Shown piece by piece: positions 18,179 to 26,418 of a stretch of DNA of 64,000 nt. The translations under genes and the position numbers were made by a program. Every line of letters begins with the position of its first letter. The first letter of the stretch is position 1. This stretch comes from Lachnospiraceae bacterium. Lineage in GTDB: Bacteria > Bacillota > Clostridia > Lachnospirales > Lachnospiraceae. Location: the NCBI GenBank assembly GCA_031272985.1, contig JAISSU010000023.1, positions 1-64,000 on the forward strand, in the 5' to 3' direction. The notes below the pieces were generated by a model that did no database searches, had not been told where the DNA came from, and saw only the letters and a list, made by a program, of their open reading frames with translations.

Positions 18179-18316
18179 GCTGAAAGGGTATTAACAGACT
18201 GGTAAGATTTCCTTTAGGAAAAATGCATACTCTTAATAATTTATGCACTATTCTTTCGTAGAATAAATTAATCTACGAAAAATTCGTACAGAAGAACTCC
18301 TCCCCGCAAAGAAATA

Positions 18317-19330
18317 TTACTTATAAAATTCCGGCGTGCCGCCGGTAACAACCTTTTCGGTTACGCCTGAAGTCTGGGATTTCACCAGCGCGTCGGCAGT
18401 GACGGAGGCAACATAGCCGTCCCACGCGGAAGAACCGCCCGTTTGGCCCTTTACGGCATGATCTACCCAGTCCTGAATTTCCACATCGTAGGAATCAATA
18501 AAACGCAGAATCCAGTTGTCCTCTATCTTCGTGGAAACACTATTTGCGTAGCGCACGGTCGGGAAAGACGGGCACGGCAGATTTACAACGCCGTTTTCGC
18601 ACACCACCTCGCAGTTGATGTCGTAGCCGAAACCGCAGTTTACGTTTACCTCAAGCACAGTAACAATACCACTCTTGGTTTTCATAATCATAATCTGGGG
18701 ATCTTTCAGTCCCTCATGCGCCTTTGAGTTGGTTTTGGGCATAATAGACTGTACCTCGTCCCACTCGTCGCCAATCAGCCACGGCAGTACGTCAATTTCG
18801 TGGATCGCGGTATCTGTTACAGCCATCGCGGTGGTATAATCCGCAGCAACGCCGTCCGCGCGGTGCGTGCACTTTACTAACAGCGGCGCACCGAACTTGC
18901 CGGAATCCAGCAGTTCTTTCACCTGCTTGTAACCGCGGTCATAACGGCGCATAAAGCCGACCTGTACCAGATGCTTGCCGGATGCAATTTCCGCGTCCAC
19001 AACTACCTTGCAATCTGCCGCCGTGTTGGCAAGCGGCTTCTCGCTAAATACAGGCTTGCCCGCCTGAATTGCCGCAATGATCGGATCCTTGTGGAACGCG
19101 CCCGGCGTCGTAACGACAATCGCGTTGACATCCGCATCGTTGATCGCTTCGTTATAATCGGTATAAACCTTGGTGCCTTCGCCCGCTATTGCAGCCGCCT
19201 TTTTCGCGCTTTCCTCAAATACGTCGCATACCGCGACAACTTCGGCATTCCGTATACGGTTTTGGATTCTTTCGATGTGCTCGCGGCCAATCGTCCCGCA
19301 CCCGATTACGCTTATTCTTAATTTTTCCAT
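18317..19330 (-). CDS. Gfo/Idh/MocA family NAD(P)-dependent oxidoreductase
   Basis: A 337-residue dehydrogenase resembling inositol 2-dehydrogenase and related sugar or polyol dehydrogenases. The Rossmann motif VIGCGTIGREH is at the N terminus, the EKPLANTAAD block (catalytic-site Lys) is near residue 94, and AVTDTAIHEIDVLPWL, the conserved H-x2-D/H segment, is near 170. The ATG at 19330 has AAGGGGGG eight bases upstream. It stands alone with no sugar genes beside it. By eye its codons are more G/C-rich than those of its neighbours, which could reflect a different origin or high expression. Confidence 0.88.
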   Translation of the reverse strand: MEKLRISVIGCGTIGREHIERIQNRIRNAEVVAVCDVFEESAKKAAAIAGEGTKVYTDYNEAINDADVNAIVVTTPGAFHKDPIIAAIQAGKPVFSEKPLANTAADCKVVVDAEIASGKHLVQVGFMRRYDRGYKQVKELLDSGKFGAPLLVKCTHRADGVAADYTTAMAVTDTAIHEIDVLPWLIGDEWDEVQSIMPKTNSKAHEGLKDPQIMIMKTKSGIVTVLEVNVNCGFGYDINCEVVCENGVVNLPCPSFPTVRYANSVSTKIEDNWILRFIDSYDVEIQDWVDHAVKGQTGGSSAWDGYVASVTADALVKSQTSGVTEKVVTGGTPEFYK

Positions 19331-19502
19331 GACATAACCCCCCTTAAACTCATACAAAACTCCTTAGGAACGGTGACGGAGCTTTTCTTAAAGTATGCAA
19401 CAAAAAGAAATGAAAAACAAGAGCTGCGTCTGCGCAACACATTTTGAGGAAAAACTCTCGGATCGGTAGGTTAGGTTTGAGAGGCAATCTTGCGAAAACC
19501 TA

Positions 19503-19531
19503 TTGACAAAGTGGCCCGTCCGACTTATTAT
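19503..19531 (+). promoter_or_regulatory. Promoter for antisense RNA
   Basis: TTGACA, a 17-bp spacer, then TATTAT on the plus strand. The -35 box is perfect. It faces the small toxin gene read from the other strand, and a strong terminator follows about 90 bp downstream. Confidence 0.7.
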
Positions 19532-19537
19532 TTACTC

Positions 19538-19626
19538 AGAAAGAGGTGCCGCCGATAAACGGCTGGCCTCAAAAAGATTATTGTTTAATAAAGATAACCT
19601 CCCGCGCCCGGGCGGTTATTTTTTTC
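19538..19626 (+). ncRNA. Candidate antisense RNA (type I antitoxin)
   Basis: A transcript of about 88 nt is defined by the promoter at 19503-19531 and an intrinsic terminator at 19594-19625 (stem ATAACC-x-CCCG / CGGG-x-GGTTAT, then seven T). It runs antisense to the 3' end of the 33-codon toxin gene on the minus strand and to its 3' untranslated region. The convergent 3' overlap is the arrangement known for BsrG/SR4 and TxpA/RatA pairs. Expression is inferred. Confidence 0.6.
19594..19625 (+). terminator. Intrinsic terminator of the antisense RNA
   Basis: A stem of ATAACC, one mismatch, CCCG, the loop CGCC, then CGGG and GGTTAT, followed by TTTTTTT on the plus strand. The stop codon of the opposing toxin gene lies within the 3' arm. 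Confidence 0.8.
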
Positions 19627-19717
19627 TATCATTCCTGATACCACGAACTAGCTTAATCAATGCAATTATCGTGCTTATTATAAAACACGTTGTAGAGATT
19701 ACTTCATAGGTGTCCAT
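19616..19717 (-). CDS. Small hydrophobic peptide, putative holin-like type I toxin
   Basis: A 33-codon gene missed by length filters. The peptide starts MDTYEVISTTCFIIST, continues with a membrane-spanning IIALIKLV and ends RGIRNDRKK. The M-x-TYE start, single helix and basic tail match the TxpA/BsrG/'putative holin-like toxin' family. GGAGGC precedes the ATG. The leader can fold so that GCCTCC pairs with this GGAGGC or with an upstream GGGAGGC, as in translationally masked type I toxins. An extended -10 (TGCTAAAAT, 19817-19825) is a likely promoter. An antisense RNA gene faces it. Confidence 0.6.
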   Translation of the reverse strand: MDTYEVISTTCFIISTIIALIKLVRGIRNDRKK

Positions 19718-19720
19718 GTT

Positions 19721-19784
19721 GCCTCCTTGCCGGGAGGCTGATAGAACGCCTCCCTGAAACCAAAGTTTACAGTTACAGGAGGCC
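19721..19784 (-). promoter_or_regulatory. Leader with competing ribosome-site-masking hairpins
   Basis: On the minus strand the order is GGCCTCC (19778-19784), GGGAGGC (19748-19754), GCCTCCC (19732-19738), then the toxin's GGAGGC (19721-19726). GGGAGGC/GCCTCCC forms a perfect 7-bp hairpin, and GCCTCC could instead pair with the ribosome-binding site. This is alternating complementary segments, as in a folding switch. Confidence 0.55.
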
Positions 19785-19879
19785 AACCGCTTACCGTTTG
19801 TGGCAGCACCATAATTATTTTAGCAGATTACGAACGAGCGTTCAGGGGTATTAGAATTTTCTATAAGTAATATTCCTTT

Positions 19880-20863
19880 TTATTTCAATTTTACTTGCCC
19901 TTTCTCCACCATAAATGCCGGTCGATACGACATTTTCGCCTGTCGCAGACCTTCCGACCCTGTGTCTTCTTCGCGGTTTATGTATTTGAAGTTTGCGCAC
20001 TCATGCAGTATGAATTGCTGATTTATCATTGGATAAGCTCCATTTACTTCGGCGTAGGCTTTTTCTATATGCACCACAAAGGTATCTTCACTTAAGGGCT
20101 CTCCTACCGTAAATGCGACGATTTTCCCATCCAGACGCAGGCATCCGCCGCGCAGGTCCAGTTCCTTTAGGAGACGTAATGAATTCAGCGTTACGCAGAC
20201 TTCGGCTGCCTTTTCGGGGTCGTCTTCGCATTCGCTTTCTTTGCGCCATTTAAGAGCCATTTCAAAACAGTCCTCGACATTTTCATCAGTGATCGCTTCA
20301 TATGTCCAGCGTCCCGTAAATTCCGCTAGAAAATGATTAATGTGATTTCGCTTTCCATGCAGTTTTTTCCCAGCTAAAGTCGCAAGGGATTCCATTTCGT
20401 ATACATAATCCGCCGAATCCCTATCATATTCAACTGAGAATTTCCCCGGATACCAGTTTTCCAGCTTCGCGTAATTTTCAGGAGTCACCAAGTAGAGCGC
20501 AAAATCAATTTCCTTTTCCTTACAGGCAACTTCAAGAGAATTCAAAGCATTCTTTATGTCTTCATCTTCGCCTGCCGGAAATGCAAACGCGAGATGTCCG
20601 TCATCTTCACTTTTAAAAACAAGCGTCTTTTCAATGATTGCCCATGTAACGGGATATTTATACGACCATAGATAAATATTCGCAAATGCCCTTTCGCAGC
20701 TTTTGCTCGGGTATTTCATCAGATACTCGGTTACGAGGTCCTTATCGGACAATTCAATATTTTTGAAGCCCAGTTCAGCGAAGGTATTTTTCGCGCTCCT
20801 TCGTTTAGATACTATTCTTACCAATTCATTTACCGTTTCACATTCTTTTGTAATATCTTGCAT
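19880..20863 (-). CDS. DUF2156 (phosphatidylglycerol lysyltransferase C-terminal-like) protein
   Basis: A 327-residue soluble protein with two GNAT-like halves, matching the DUF2156 domain found at the C terminus of MprF. It shows FANIYLWSYKY near residue 60, the conserved segment GKKLHGKRNHINHFLAEF near 168 and a C-terminal YPMINQQFILHECANFKYINREEDTGSEGLRQAK block. No membrane segments are present, so it is not a full lysyl-phosphatidylglycerol synthase. Stand-alone members probably transfer aminoacyl groups from tRNA to an unknown acceptor. GGTGAGAC precedes the ATG. Confidence 0.8.
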   Translation of the reverse strand: MQDITKECETVNELVRIVSKRRSAKNTFAELGFKNIELSDKDLVTEYLMKYPSKSCERAFANIYLWSYKYPVTWAIIEKTLVFKSEDDGHLAFAFPAGEDEDIKNALNSLEVACKEKEIDFALYLVTPENYAKLENWYPGKFSVEYDRDSADYVYEMESLATLAGKKLHGKRNHINHFLAEFTGRWTYEAITDENVEDCFEMALKWRKESECEDDPEKAAEVCVTLNSLRLLKELDLRGGCLRLDGKIVAFTVGEPLSEDTFVVHIEKAYAEVNGAYPMINQQFILHECANFKYINREEDTGSEGLRQAKMSYRPAFMVEKGQVKLK

Positions 20864-20904
20864 TTTGTCTCACCTGTGATGTTGTGCTGTTACATTTTTT
20901 TGTT

Positions 20905-20984
20905 GTGTCCGCGCCTTGATGATATTTCGAACGGCAACGAATCGGTCGGAACGCGCGAAATTTTATCACGGACATTTAGGACAC
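20905..20984. repeat. Palindromic intergenic repeat, copy C (short, about 80 bp)
   Basis: GTGTCCGCGCCTTGATG at one end and TTATCACGGACATTTAGGACAC at the other, with ACGGCAACGAA and GGAACGCGCGAAA inside as in copy A. It lacks about 60 bp of the interior of copies A and B. It lies between the DUF2156 start and the 5'-nucleotidase stop. Confidence 0.7.
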
Positions 20985-20997
20985 AAAGGAATGGAGA

Positions 20998-22989
20998 TTA
21001 CTTGCGTCGTTTCACGATGGCGCGGCGAATTCTGAGAATAACAAAAACAATTATTGCAATTAATGCCGCACCAACCGCATAAATTACCAGCGCGACCTTA
21101 TTTGGTTGTTTTATTATTTCGCCAATGTTCTTTGAATCCACTTCTATTTTCCGGCCCTCGGGCGCAGCGTAATGTTCAGGAAATGCCGGCATCCCGTCCG
21201 CATTTTTTTCAAAGCTTGCAATGTAATTGGCTAATGCCACCCATTCCTTTAATTCATTTCCGTTTTTATCTCGTATTATATATTCTTCAAAATCTGTTAT
21301 CGGTTCGCCCTTTTCGTTTTTTGGTGTCAGCTTTAGAATGCCTTTTGAAGTATTCTGTACCGCTCCGAGCATCTGTGCCGAATAAAGCCCCGCCACTACT
21401 CGATAGAGCTTTTCATCGTCTATCTCAATTAGCTCTTTGTTTTTATCATAAGGCACATCTTTTGCGATCTTTACATCGGTTACTCGGTTTAATATCAGAC
21501 GGTTAGGATTGTATGTCCATGAAAGTCCGCTCGGATAAAGCTGCGCAGTCGACATCAATGTGGAAACTGATGCGTCAATTTCCGCTAATGTCTTAAGCTC
21601 CGCTCCTGTAAGATACACGCTGACAAGAGGGTAACCCGGTATTCTGTCAGCGCCTATTCCGAGAGAGGCAACATTAAACACATCAGAGACCGTCACCTCG
21701 CCTATCTGGAAAGTGTCGCGTATCGTTCCCATTGGCGCGACCGAAGCGGTGACTTCTACATAATCATTGCCTTCGGCTTCTTTTACCGCATAGTAATAAC
21801 CATCGGCAATTATTGAACCCAAGGTATCCTCACGCAGTTCCTTTCCAAATGAATCCATTTGAGTAAAGGCTATATCATTAACCGCTAATACCTGATCAAA
21901 TTCATATCCGAAATCCTTCAGATAACCATTGCTTATTTTGTCCTTGTAATTCTTTATTTCCGATAATATTTCCTCATCCTGCGCGACGCTCTCATCAAGC
22001 AATTTCGTCTCATAGGATACTACCGACCAGCGCCCGCTTTCTGATGGCGTAAGCGTCGCAGTCCCGAGATATTGTCCATAGCAACCTTCTGACATTATGT
22101 AGGTATCGCCGATTTGGATGTAGTCTTCCAAAAGTGTGTGGGTGTGACCGCTGATTATTACGTCTATTTCCGGCACGGCTTTCGCCAATAATTCGTCCTC
22201 GGATTTATCGGGGTCGGGATTCGTCCCTGAATGAGACAGGCAAACTATCATATCCACCCCCTCATCCTGTAATAGCGGAACAATTCGCTTTGAGGCTTCA
22301 ATGATATCATCGAAATCAATTCCTGACTCCGGAGCATAATCCTCGGCTTCCTGTCCCATTACGCCATAGACTCCAATCCTATATCCGCCGCGTTCTAATA
22401 TCGTGTATTCCTTTGCTCCATATTGTTCCAAGGCTTCTTTTACTAAAGCATTGTCTTCGGAATTATTCTTTTCCCAGTCAATATTAGAGACAAGAAACTG
22501 CGGTAAATTCAGGCTTTTATCTGCTTCCTGCTGCGTTATCGCTGATTTGAGCATATTAGAAACGCCCAGACTCCTATAATCAAATTCGTGATTGCCAAAG
22601 GTAGTCGCATCATATCCCAACCTCCCCAGAAGCACGAGCTCAGGCGCGTCGCTCTCGAAAATAGTCTGGTAAAGCGTCCCCATTGAAAAGTCGCCGCCGT
22701 CTAATACAAAGGTCGCCGGGTTATTAGTACGCACGTCATCTATTGCGGTCTTTAGTCTCGCAAAACCGCCCACTTCAATGGTTTTCCCCTCATCAGTCCT
22801 AACTTTGAATGAGTCTAAATGCGAATGCAAATCATGCGTAAATAATAATGTAACCTCTCCCTCATCGCTTAAGGTTTCGGTGCGAGCTTCTTTGGCGAAA
22901 GCTCCTGTAGATTGAAATATTGTGAAAGAAGAGACCAATAACATTAATAAAGCTCCTGTTATAAACCGAACTCTAACGGAATTTCTCAT
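20998..22989 (-). CDS. Cell-surface 5'-nucleotidase / 2',3'-cyclic phosphodiesterase family
   Basis: A 663-residue extracellular enzyme that salvages nucleotides. It has an N-terminal signal peptide (VRFITGALLMLLVSSFTIFQSTGAFA), a metallophosphatase domain with LLFTHDLHSHLD near residue 48, GGDFSMGT, FGNHEFDYRSLG and IISGHTHT, a C-terminal nucleotide-specificity domain (PSGLSWTYNPN), and a final transmembrane helix (VALVIYAVGAALIAIIVFVIL) with a basic tail RRAIVKRRK. This anchors it in the membrane of a monoderm cell. There is no LPxTG. AAGGGGG lies seven bases before the ATG. Confidence 0.9.
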   Translation of the reverse strand: MRNSVRVRFITGALLMLLVSSFTIFQSTGAFAKEARTETLSDEGEVTLLFTHDLHSHLDSFKVRTDEGKTIEVGGFARLKTAIDDVRTNNPATFVLDGGDFSMGTLYQTIFESDAPELVLLGRLGYDATTFGNHEFDYRSLGVSNMLKSAITQQEADKSLNLPQFLVSNIDWEKNNSEDNALVKEALEQYGAKEYTILERGGYRIGVYGVMGQEAEDYAPESGIDFDDIIEASKRIVPLLQDEGVDMIVCLSHSGTNPDPDKSEDELLAKAVPEIDVIISGHTHTLLEDYIQIGDTYIMSEGCYGQYLGTATLTPSESGRWSVVSYETKLLDESVAQDEEILSEIKNYKDKISNGYLKDFGYEFDQVLAVNDIAFTQMDSFGKELREDTLGSIIADGYYYAVKEAEGNDYVEVTASVAPMGTIRDTFQIGEVTVSDVFNVASLGIGADRIPGYPLVSVYLTGAELKTLAEIDASVSTLMSTAQLYPSGLSWTYNPNRLILNRVTDVKIAKDVPYDKNKELIEIDDEKLYRVVAGLYSAQMLGAVQNTSKGILKLTPKNEKGEPITDFEEYIIRDKNGNELKEWVALANYIASFEKNADGMPAFPEHYAAPEGRKIEVDSKNIGEIIKQPNKVALVIYAVGAALIAIIVFVILRIRRAIVKRRK

Positions 22990-23068
22990 TGGAATACCCC
23001 CTTTGGTATGGAGTCCGGGAACATCCCCGCTCCCTTGCGCTTCACAAAAAATATCATTAATTTAAATT

Positions 23069-24133
23069 TCACAAATTACCGAGCTTGGCCGCCTGATCTG
23101 CCGCTATCAGGCTGTCGATTATTTCATCTAAATCTCCGTTCAGGACATTTTCAAGTCTGTGCAACGTAAGCTTAATGCGGTGGTCGGTTACGCGCCCCTG
23201 CGGGAAATTATAGGTTCTTATTTTCTCAGAGCGATCTCCGGTCCCCACCTGACTTCTGCGCTCCTTGGCCTCAGCGTCATGCTGTTTTTCAAGCTCCAAA
23301 TCATAAAGTCTCGCTCGAAGTACCTTTAGCGCCTTGTCTTTATTTTTCAGCTGAGATTTTTCATCCTGACAGGAAATAACGATCCCTGTCGGAATATGCG
23401 TCAATCTAACCGCCGAATCAGTGGTATTGACGCATTGACCGCCATTGCCGGAGGCTCTGAACACATCAAATTTACAATCATTCATATCAAGCTCCACATC
23501 TACTTCCTCAGCCTCAGGCATGATTGCCACAGTACATGTGGATGTATGAATCCGTCCTCCGCTCTCAGTCTCGGGAACCCTTTGAACCCTGTGAACTCCG
23601 CTCTCGTATTTTAGTCTGGAATACGCGCCCTTTCCGGTGAGCATAAAAACGCACTCTTTAAACCCACCGAGCCCGTTTTCATTGAGAGAAATCATCTCCG
23701 CCTTCCACCTATGCAATTCCGCATAGTGCACATACATGCGGTAAATTTCCGCCGCAAAAAGAGCGGCCTCGTCTCCGCCGGCACCCGCTCGTATTTCCAC
23801 TATAACGTTCTTTTCATCATTGGGGTCTTTCGGAAGAAGAAGAATTTTAAGGCGTCTCTCAAGTCCTTCCACTTTGTTTTTCGCTTCGTTTAATTCCTCT
23901 TTCGCAAGCTCTTTTAGTTCAGGGTCCGACTCTTCTTCTATCATTGAAAGGGCTTCGTCGGCTGCTTTATTATTGTTTTTATACTCGGTATAGGCTTCAA
24001 CTATCGGGGTTAAATCATTTTGTTCTTTCATTAATTTTCGGAAAAGCTCCTGATCATTTACGATATCAGGCTCCGAAAGCATTTTCATGATTTCTTCGTA
24101 ACGTGTTACCAAATCTTCTAATTTATCAAACAT
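23069..24133 (-). CDS. prfA: Peptide chain release factor 1
   Basis: Terminates translation at UAA and UAG. The GGQ peptidyl-hydrolysis motif is at residues 231-233 ([11 protein letters not shown]). The codon-recognition tripeptide is PET at 187-189, where the usual RF1 sequence is PAT/PxT. It is 354 residues, standard. RF1 does not read UGA, which fits the UGA recoding in this genome's grd genes. It is followed upstream by prmC, which methylates this GGQ glutamine, and the two are co-directional. Confidence 0.96.
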   Translation of the reverse strand: MFDKLEDLVTRYEEIMKMLSEPDIVNDQELFRKLMKEQNDLTPIVEAYTEYKNNNKAADEALSMIEEESDPELKELAKEELNEAKNKVEGLERRLKILLLPKDPNDEKNVIVEIRAGAGGDEAALFAAEIYRMYVHYAELHRWKAEMISLNENGLGGFKECVFMLTGKGAYSRLKYESGVHRVQRVPETESGGRIHTSTCTVAIMPEAEEVDVELDMNDCKFDVFRASGNGGQCVNTTDSAVRLTHIPTGIVISCQDEKSQLKNKDKALKVLRARLYDLELEKQHDAEAKERRSQVGTGDRSEKIRTYNFPQGRVTDHRIKLTLHRLENVLNGDLDEIIDSLIAADQAAKLGNL

Positions 24134-24246
24134 AAAATACCAGCAATTCCTCTCTATTTCTCATAATTATTCCGGATTTCGAATCTCAGAAATCTATGTC
24201 AATCTAACGCACAATATTGCGCAGCAGTCCTAACCCGCATTACATT

Positions 24247-25158
24247 TTACCTTGCAATCACTACGCGGTCAAGCCCCGCCAAGTCCTTTTTAACGACAAT
24301 ATCCGTAAATCCGTCGCTTTTAAGAATTGCTGATACATCTTTTGCCTGATTGAAACCGATTTCCAGAAGCAGCTCTCCGCTTTCTCTAAGATAATCCGGT
24401 GCTTCGGCCGCAATTTTTCGATAAAAATCAAGCCCGTCTTCTCCGCCGTCTAAAGCTATTGCCGGGTCATAAAAACGTACTTCATCCTGCAATTCGTCGA
24501 TATCAGAAGTGGGGATATAGGGAGGATTTGAAATAATTAAATCAAATTTTTCCTCATCTGCCGCTTTCGGTCTTTTGTTATCAATACTTGAATTTATGCT
24601 TGAAAACAAGTCACTTTCAATGAATGAAACTCGATCCTTTGAGATACCAAGCCTTTCCGCGTTTTTCTTTGCCACATCAAGGGCACCTGCCGATATGTCC
24701 GCTGCGACCCCCGAAACCGAAAGATCGTATTGTTCGGCGAATTTTATTATACTAAGTAATATACAGCCGGAACCGGTACCGATATCAAGAATGCGGAAAG
24801 ACCCGGAACCTCTCAGAAAAGAAAGTGCTGTTTCGGCAAGTATCTCCGTATCCTGTCTGGGTATCAGAACATTTTCATTAACGTAAAACGTATACCCCAT
24901 AAAGTCGCACTCCCCTGTTAGATGCTGCAAGGGAATTCTGTCTTTTCGTTTAGAAATAAGCCTTAAGTACAGACGCTCTTCGTCCTTGCTGACAGTTAAT
25001 TCGGGATGTGCATAAAACCGAGATCTGGTAACCTTAGTCACGAATGATAAAAGCAGGAATGCGTCATTTGCGGCATCGGGAATACCTGCGCCAACAAGTT
25101 TTTCTTTCCCTTGATTAAATAGTTCTGTAATTGTCACTGACGAATCTTTTGTACTCAT
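24247..25158 (-). CDS. prmC: Release factor glutamine methyltransferase PrmC (HemK)
   Basis: Methylates the GGQ glutamine of release factors using S-adenosylmethionine. The N-terminal helical domain recognises the factor, the SAM-binding motif is ILDIGTGSGCILLSI near residue 128, and the catalytic NPPY is in DLIISNPPYIPTSD near 200. The frame is open to 25254, but the ATG at 25158 directly follows the YqhQ stop and yields about 303 residues, near family length. No clear ribosome-binding site precedes it, so translation is probably coupled to yqhQ. Confidence 0.92.
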   Translation of the reverse strand: MSTKDSSVTITELFNQGKEKLVGAGIPDAANDAFLLLSFVTKVTRSRFYAHPELTVSKDEERLYLRLISKRKDRIPLQHLTGECDFMGYTFYVNENVLIPRQDTEILAETALSFLRGSGSFRILDIGTGSGCILLSIIKFAEQYDLSVSGVAADISAGALDVAKKNAERLGISKDRVSFIESDLFSSINSSIDNKRPKAADEEKFDLIISNPPYIPTSDIDELQDEVRFYDPAIALDGGEDGLDFYRKIAAEAPDYLRESGELLLEIGFNQAKDVSAILKSDGFTDIVVKKDLAGLDRVVIAR

Positions 25159-25162
25159 TTTT

Positions 25163-26209
25163 TTATTCAGAAAGCTGATTGAGATATTCGGCTGTCTCGG
25201 GAAAATTCTCGATTTCGTATTTCCTCCAGTCAAAGACTGCCTCCACCGCAGCAATCCCTACGTCCATCATATCCCTGTCAGGCTCTTTTGTAGTTATTCT
25301 TTGTATCCAAAGTCCCGGTTTACTTAAGATATTGACAATCGGATTTTCCGTACTCCCCGCAAGTTTCAGAATCTCGTAAGATATGCTCGCTATAACAGGC
25401 AAAAGCAATATCCGCAACCCCGCTCGAAGGAATGGATTTTCCATACGAATGAATAAAAATAATATTATGCTGATTGCCATAATAAATACGATAAAACTCG
25501 TGCCGCAACGCTTATGAAGTCTCGAACTCTTTTCTACGTTATCAGTATTAAGCGGTAATCCATGCTCAATGCAATTAATACATTTATGCTCTGCGCCATG
25601 ATACATAAATGTTCTGCGGATATCAGATAAGCGTGATACGACTATAATGTATAAAAGAAAAATGCCTACGCGGACAAAGCCTTCCAGCACCGTTCTGACC
25701 CAATATTGCGGAATAACCGGTTTCATTAAAGATGTAAGAAAATACGGAAGAAGGATAAATAGTGCTACCGCAATAATAAGAGCTAAGACCACACTACCTG
25801 CCATCAATATTTTGTCGCTATTGCTTTCATTTTTCTGCGACTTCTGCACCGGTTTCTCCACTTGCCTAAAAAGCCTTTCAAACTCAGCGGACGTTTCGGC
25901 GCTTTGGTCCCCCTGCATACTTTCATCCTCAGAACTAACAGTGGTTTTTGTTTCGCTTGGCACGTCTTCATAAAGACTCGCCGAATAAGTCAATGTTTTG
26001 ATTCCCAGAGACATGGAGTCCGCGAATTGGAAGACACCGCGAATGAATGGTACCTTTTTATACCATTTCTGATTACCTTCATCACCCAGTTTTTCTGTAA
26101 ATAGCTTAATTTCTCCGCTTTTCTTTCGCACGGCGACAGCATATTTGCTGCCGCTTCGCATCATAATTCCTTCTAAAACGGCCTGACCGCCGATATTCGA
26201 TGATTTCAT
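25163..26209 (-). CDS. DUF1385 membrane protein (YqhQ-like)
   Basis: A 348-residue integral membrane protein of the conserved Firmicute DUF1385 family. It starts IGGQAVLEGIMMRSGSKYAVAVRK, the family signature. It also has FMYHGAEHKCINCIEHGLPLN (conserved H, E and C residues near 205) and LHKRCGTSFIVFIMAISIILF, and several hydrophobic segments. A charged, serine-rich insert lies near residues 85-130. The function is unknown, but it is nearly always next to prfA/prmC or rpmE in clostridia, as here. It has an AAAGGGG ribosome-binding site. Confidence 0.88.
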   Translation of the reverse strand: MKSSNIGGQAVLEGIMMRSGSKYAVAVRKKSGEIKLFTEKLGDEGNQKWYKKVPFIRGVFQFADSMSLGIKTLTYSASLYEDVPSETKTTVSSEDESMQGDQSAETSAEFERLFRQVEKPVQKSQKNESNSDKILMAGSVVLALIIAVALFILLPYFLTSLMKPVIPQYWVRTVLEGFVRVGIFLLYIIVVSRLSDIRRTFMYHGAEHKCINCIEHGLPLNTDNVEKSSRLHKRCGTSFIVFIMAISIILFLFIRMENPFLRAGLRILLLPVIASISYEILKLAGSTENPIVNILSKPGLWIQRITTKEPDRDMMDVGIAAVEAVFDWRKYEIENFPETAEYLNQLSE

Positions 26210-26306
26210 TATTTCCCCTTTATTGCAATTTTTGTTATCCCGCCGAAAAAATTACAGACGGTAGAGTAATCATATCACAAAAATCACAAAAAATATTCTT
26301 TTTTTC

Positions 26307-26335
26307 TTGTCAATTTGACAAAAAAATAATACAAT
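26307..26335 (+). promoter_or_regulatory. Promoter for zinc-ribbon protein gene
   Basis: TTGTCA, 17 bp, TACAAT on the plus strand. TTGTCAATTTGACAA, a palindrome, overlaps the -35 box and could be an operator. Confidence 0.6.
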
Positions 26336-26418
26336 ATACGTATCTATTGTTTTGTGAAACAGTTTTTCAATCAATTTAGATTCAATGATTTAAACTTTTC
26401 AAAACGGGGGAACGATTT

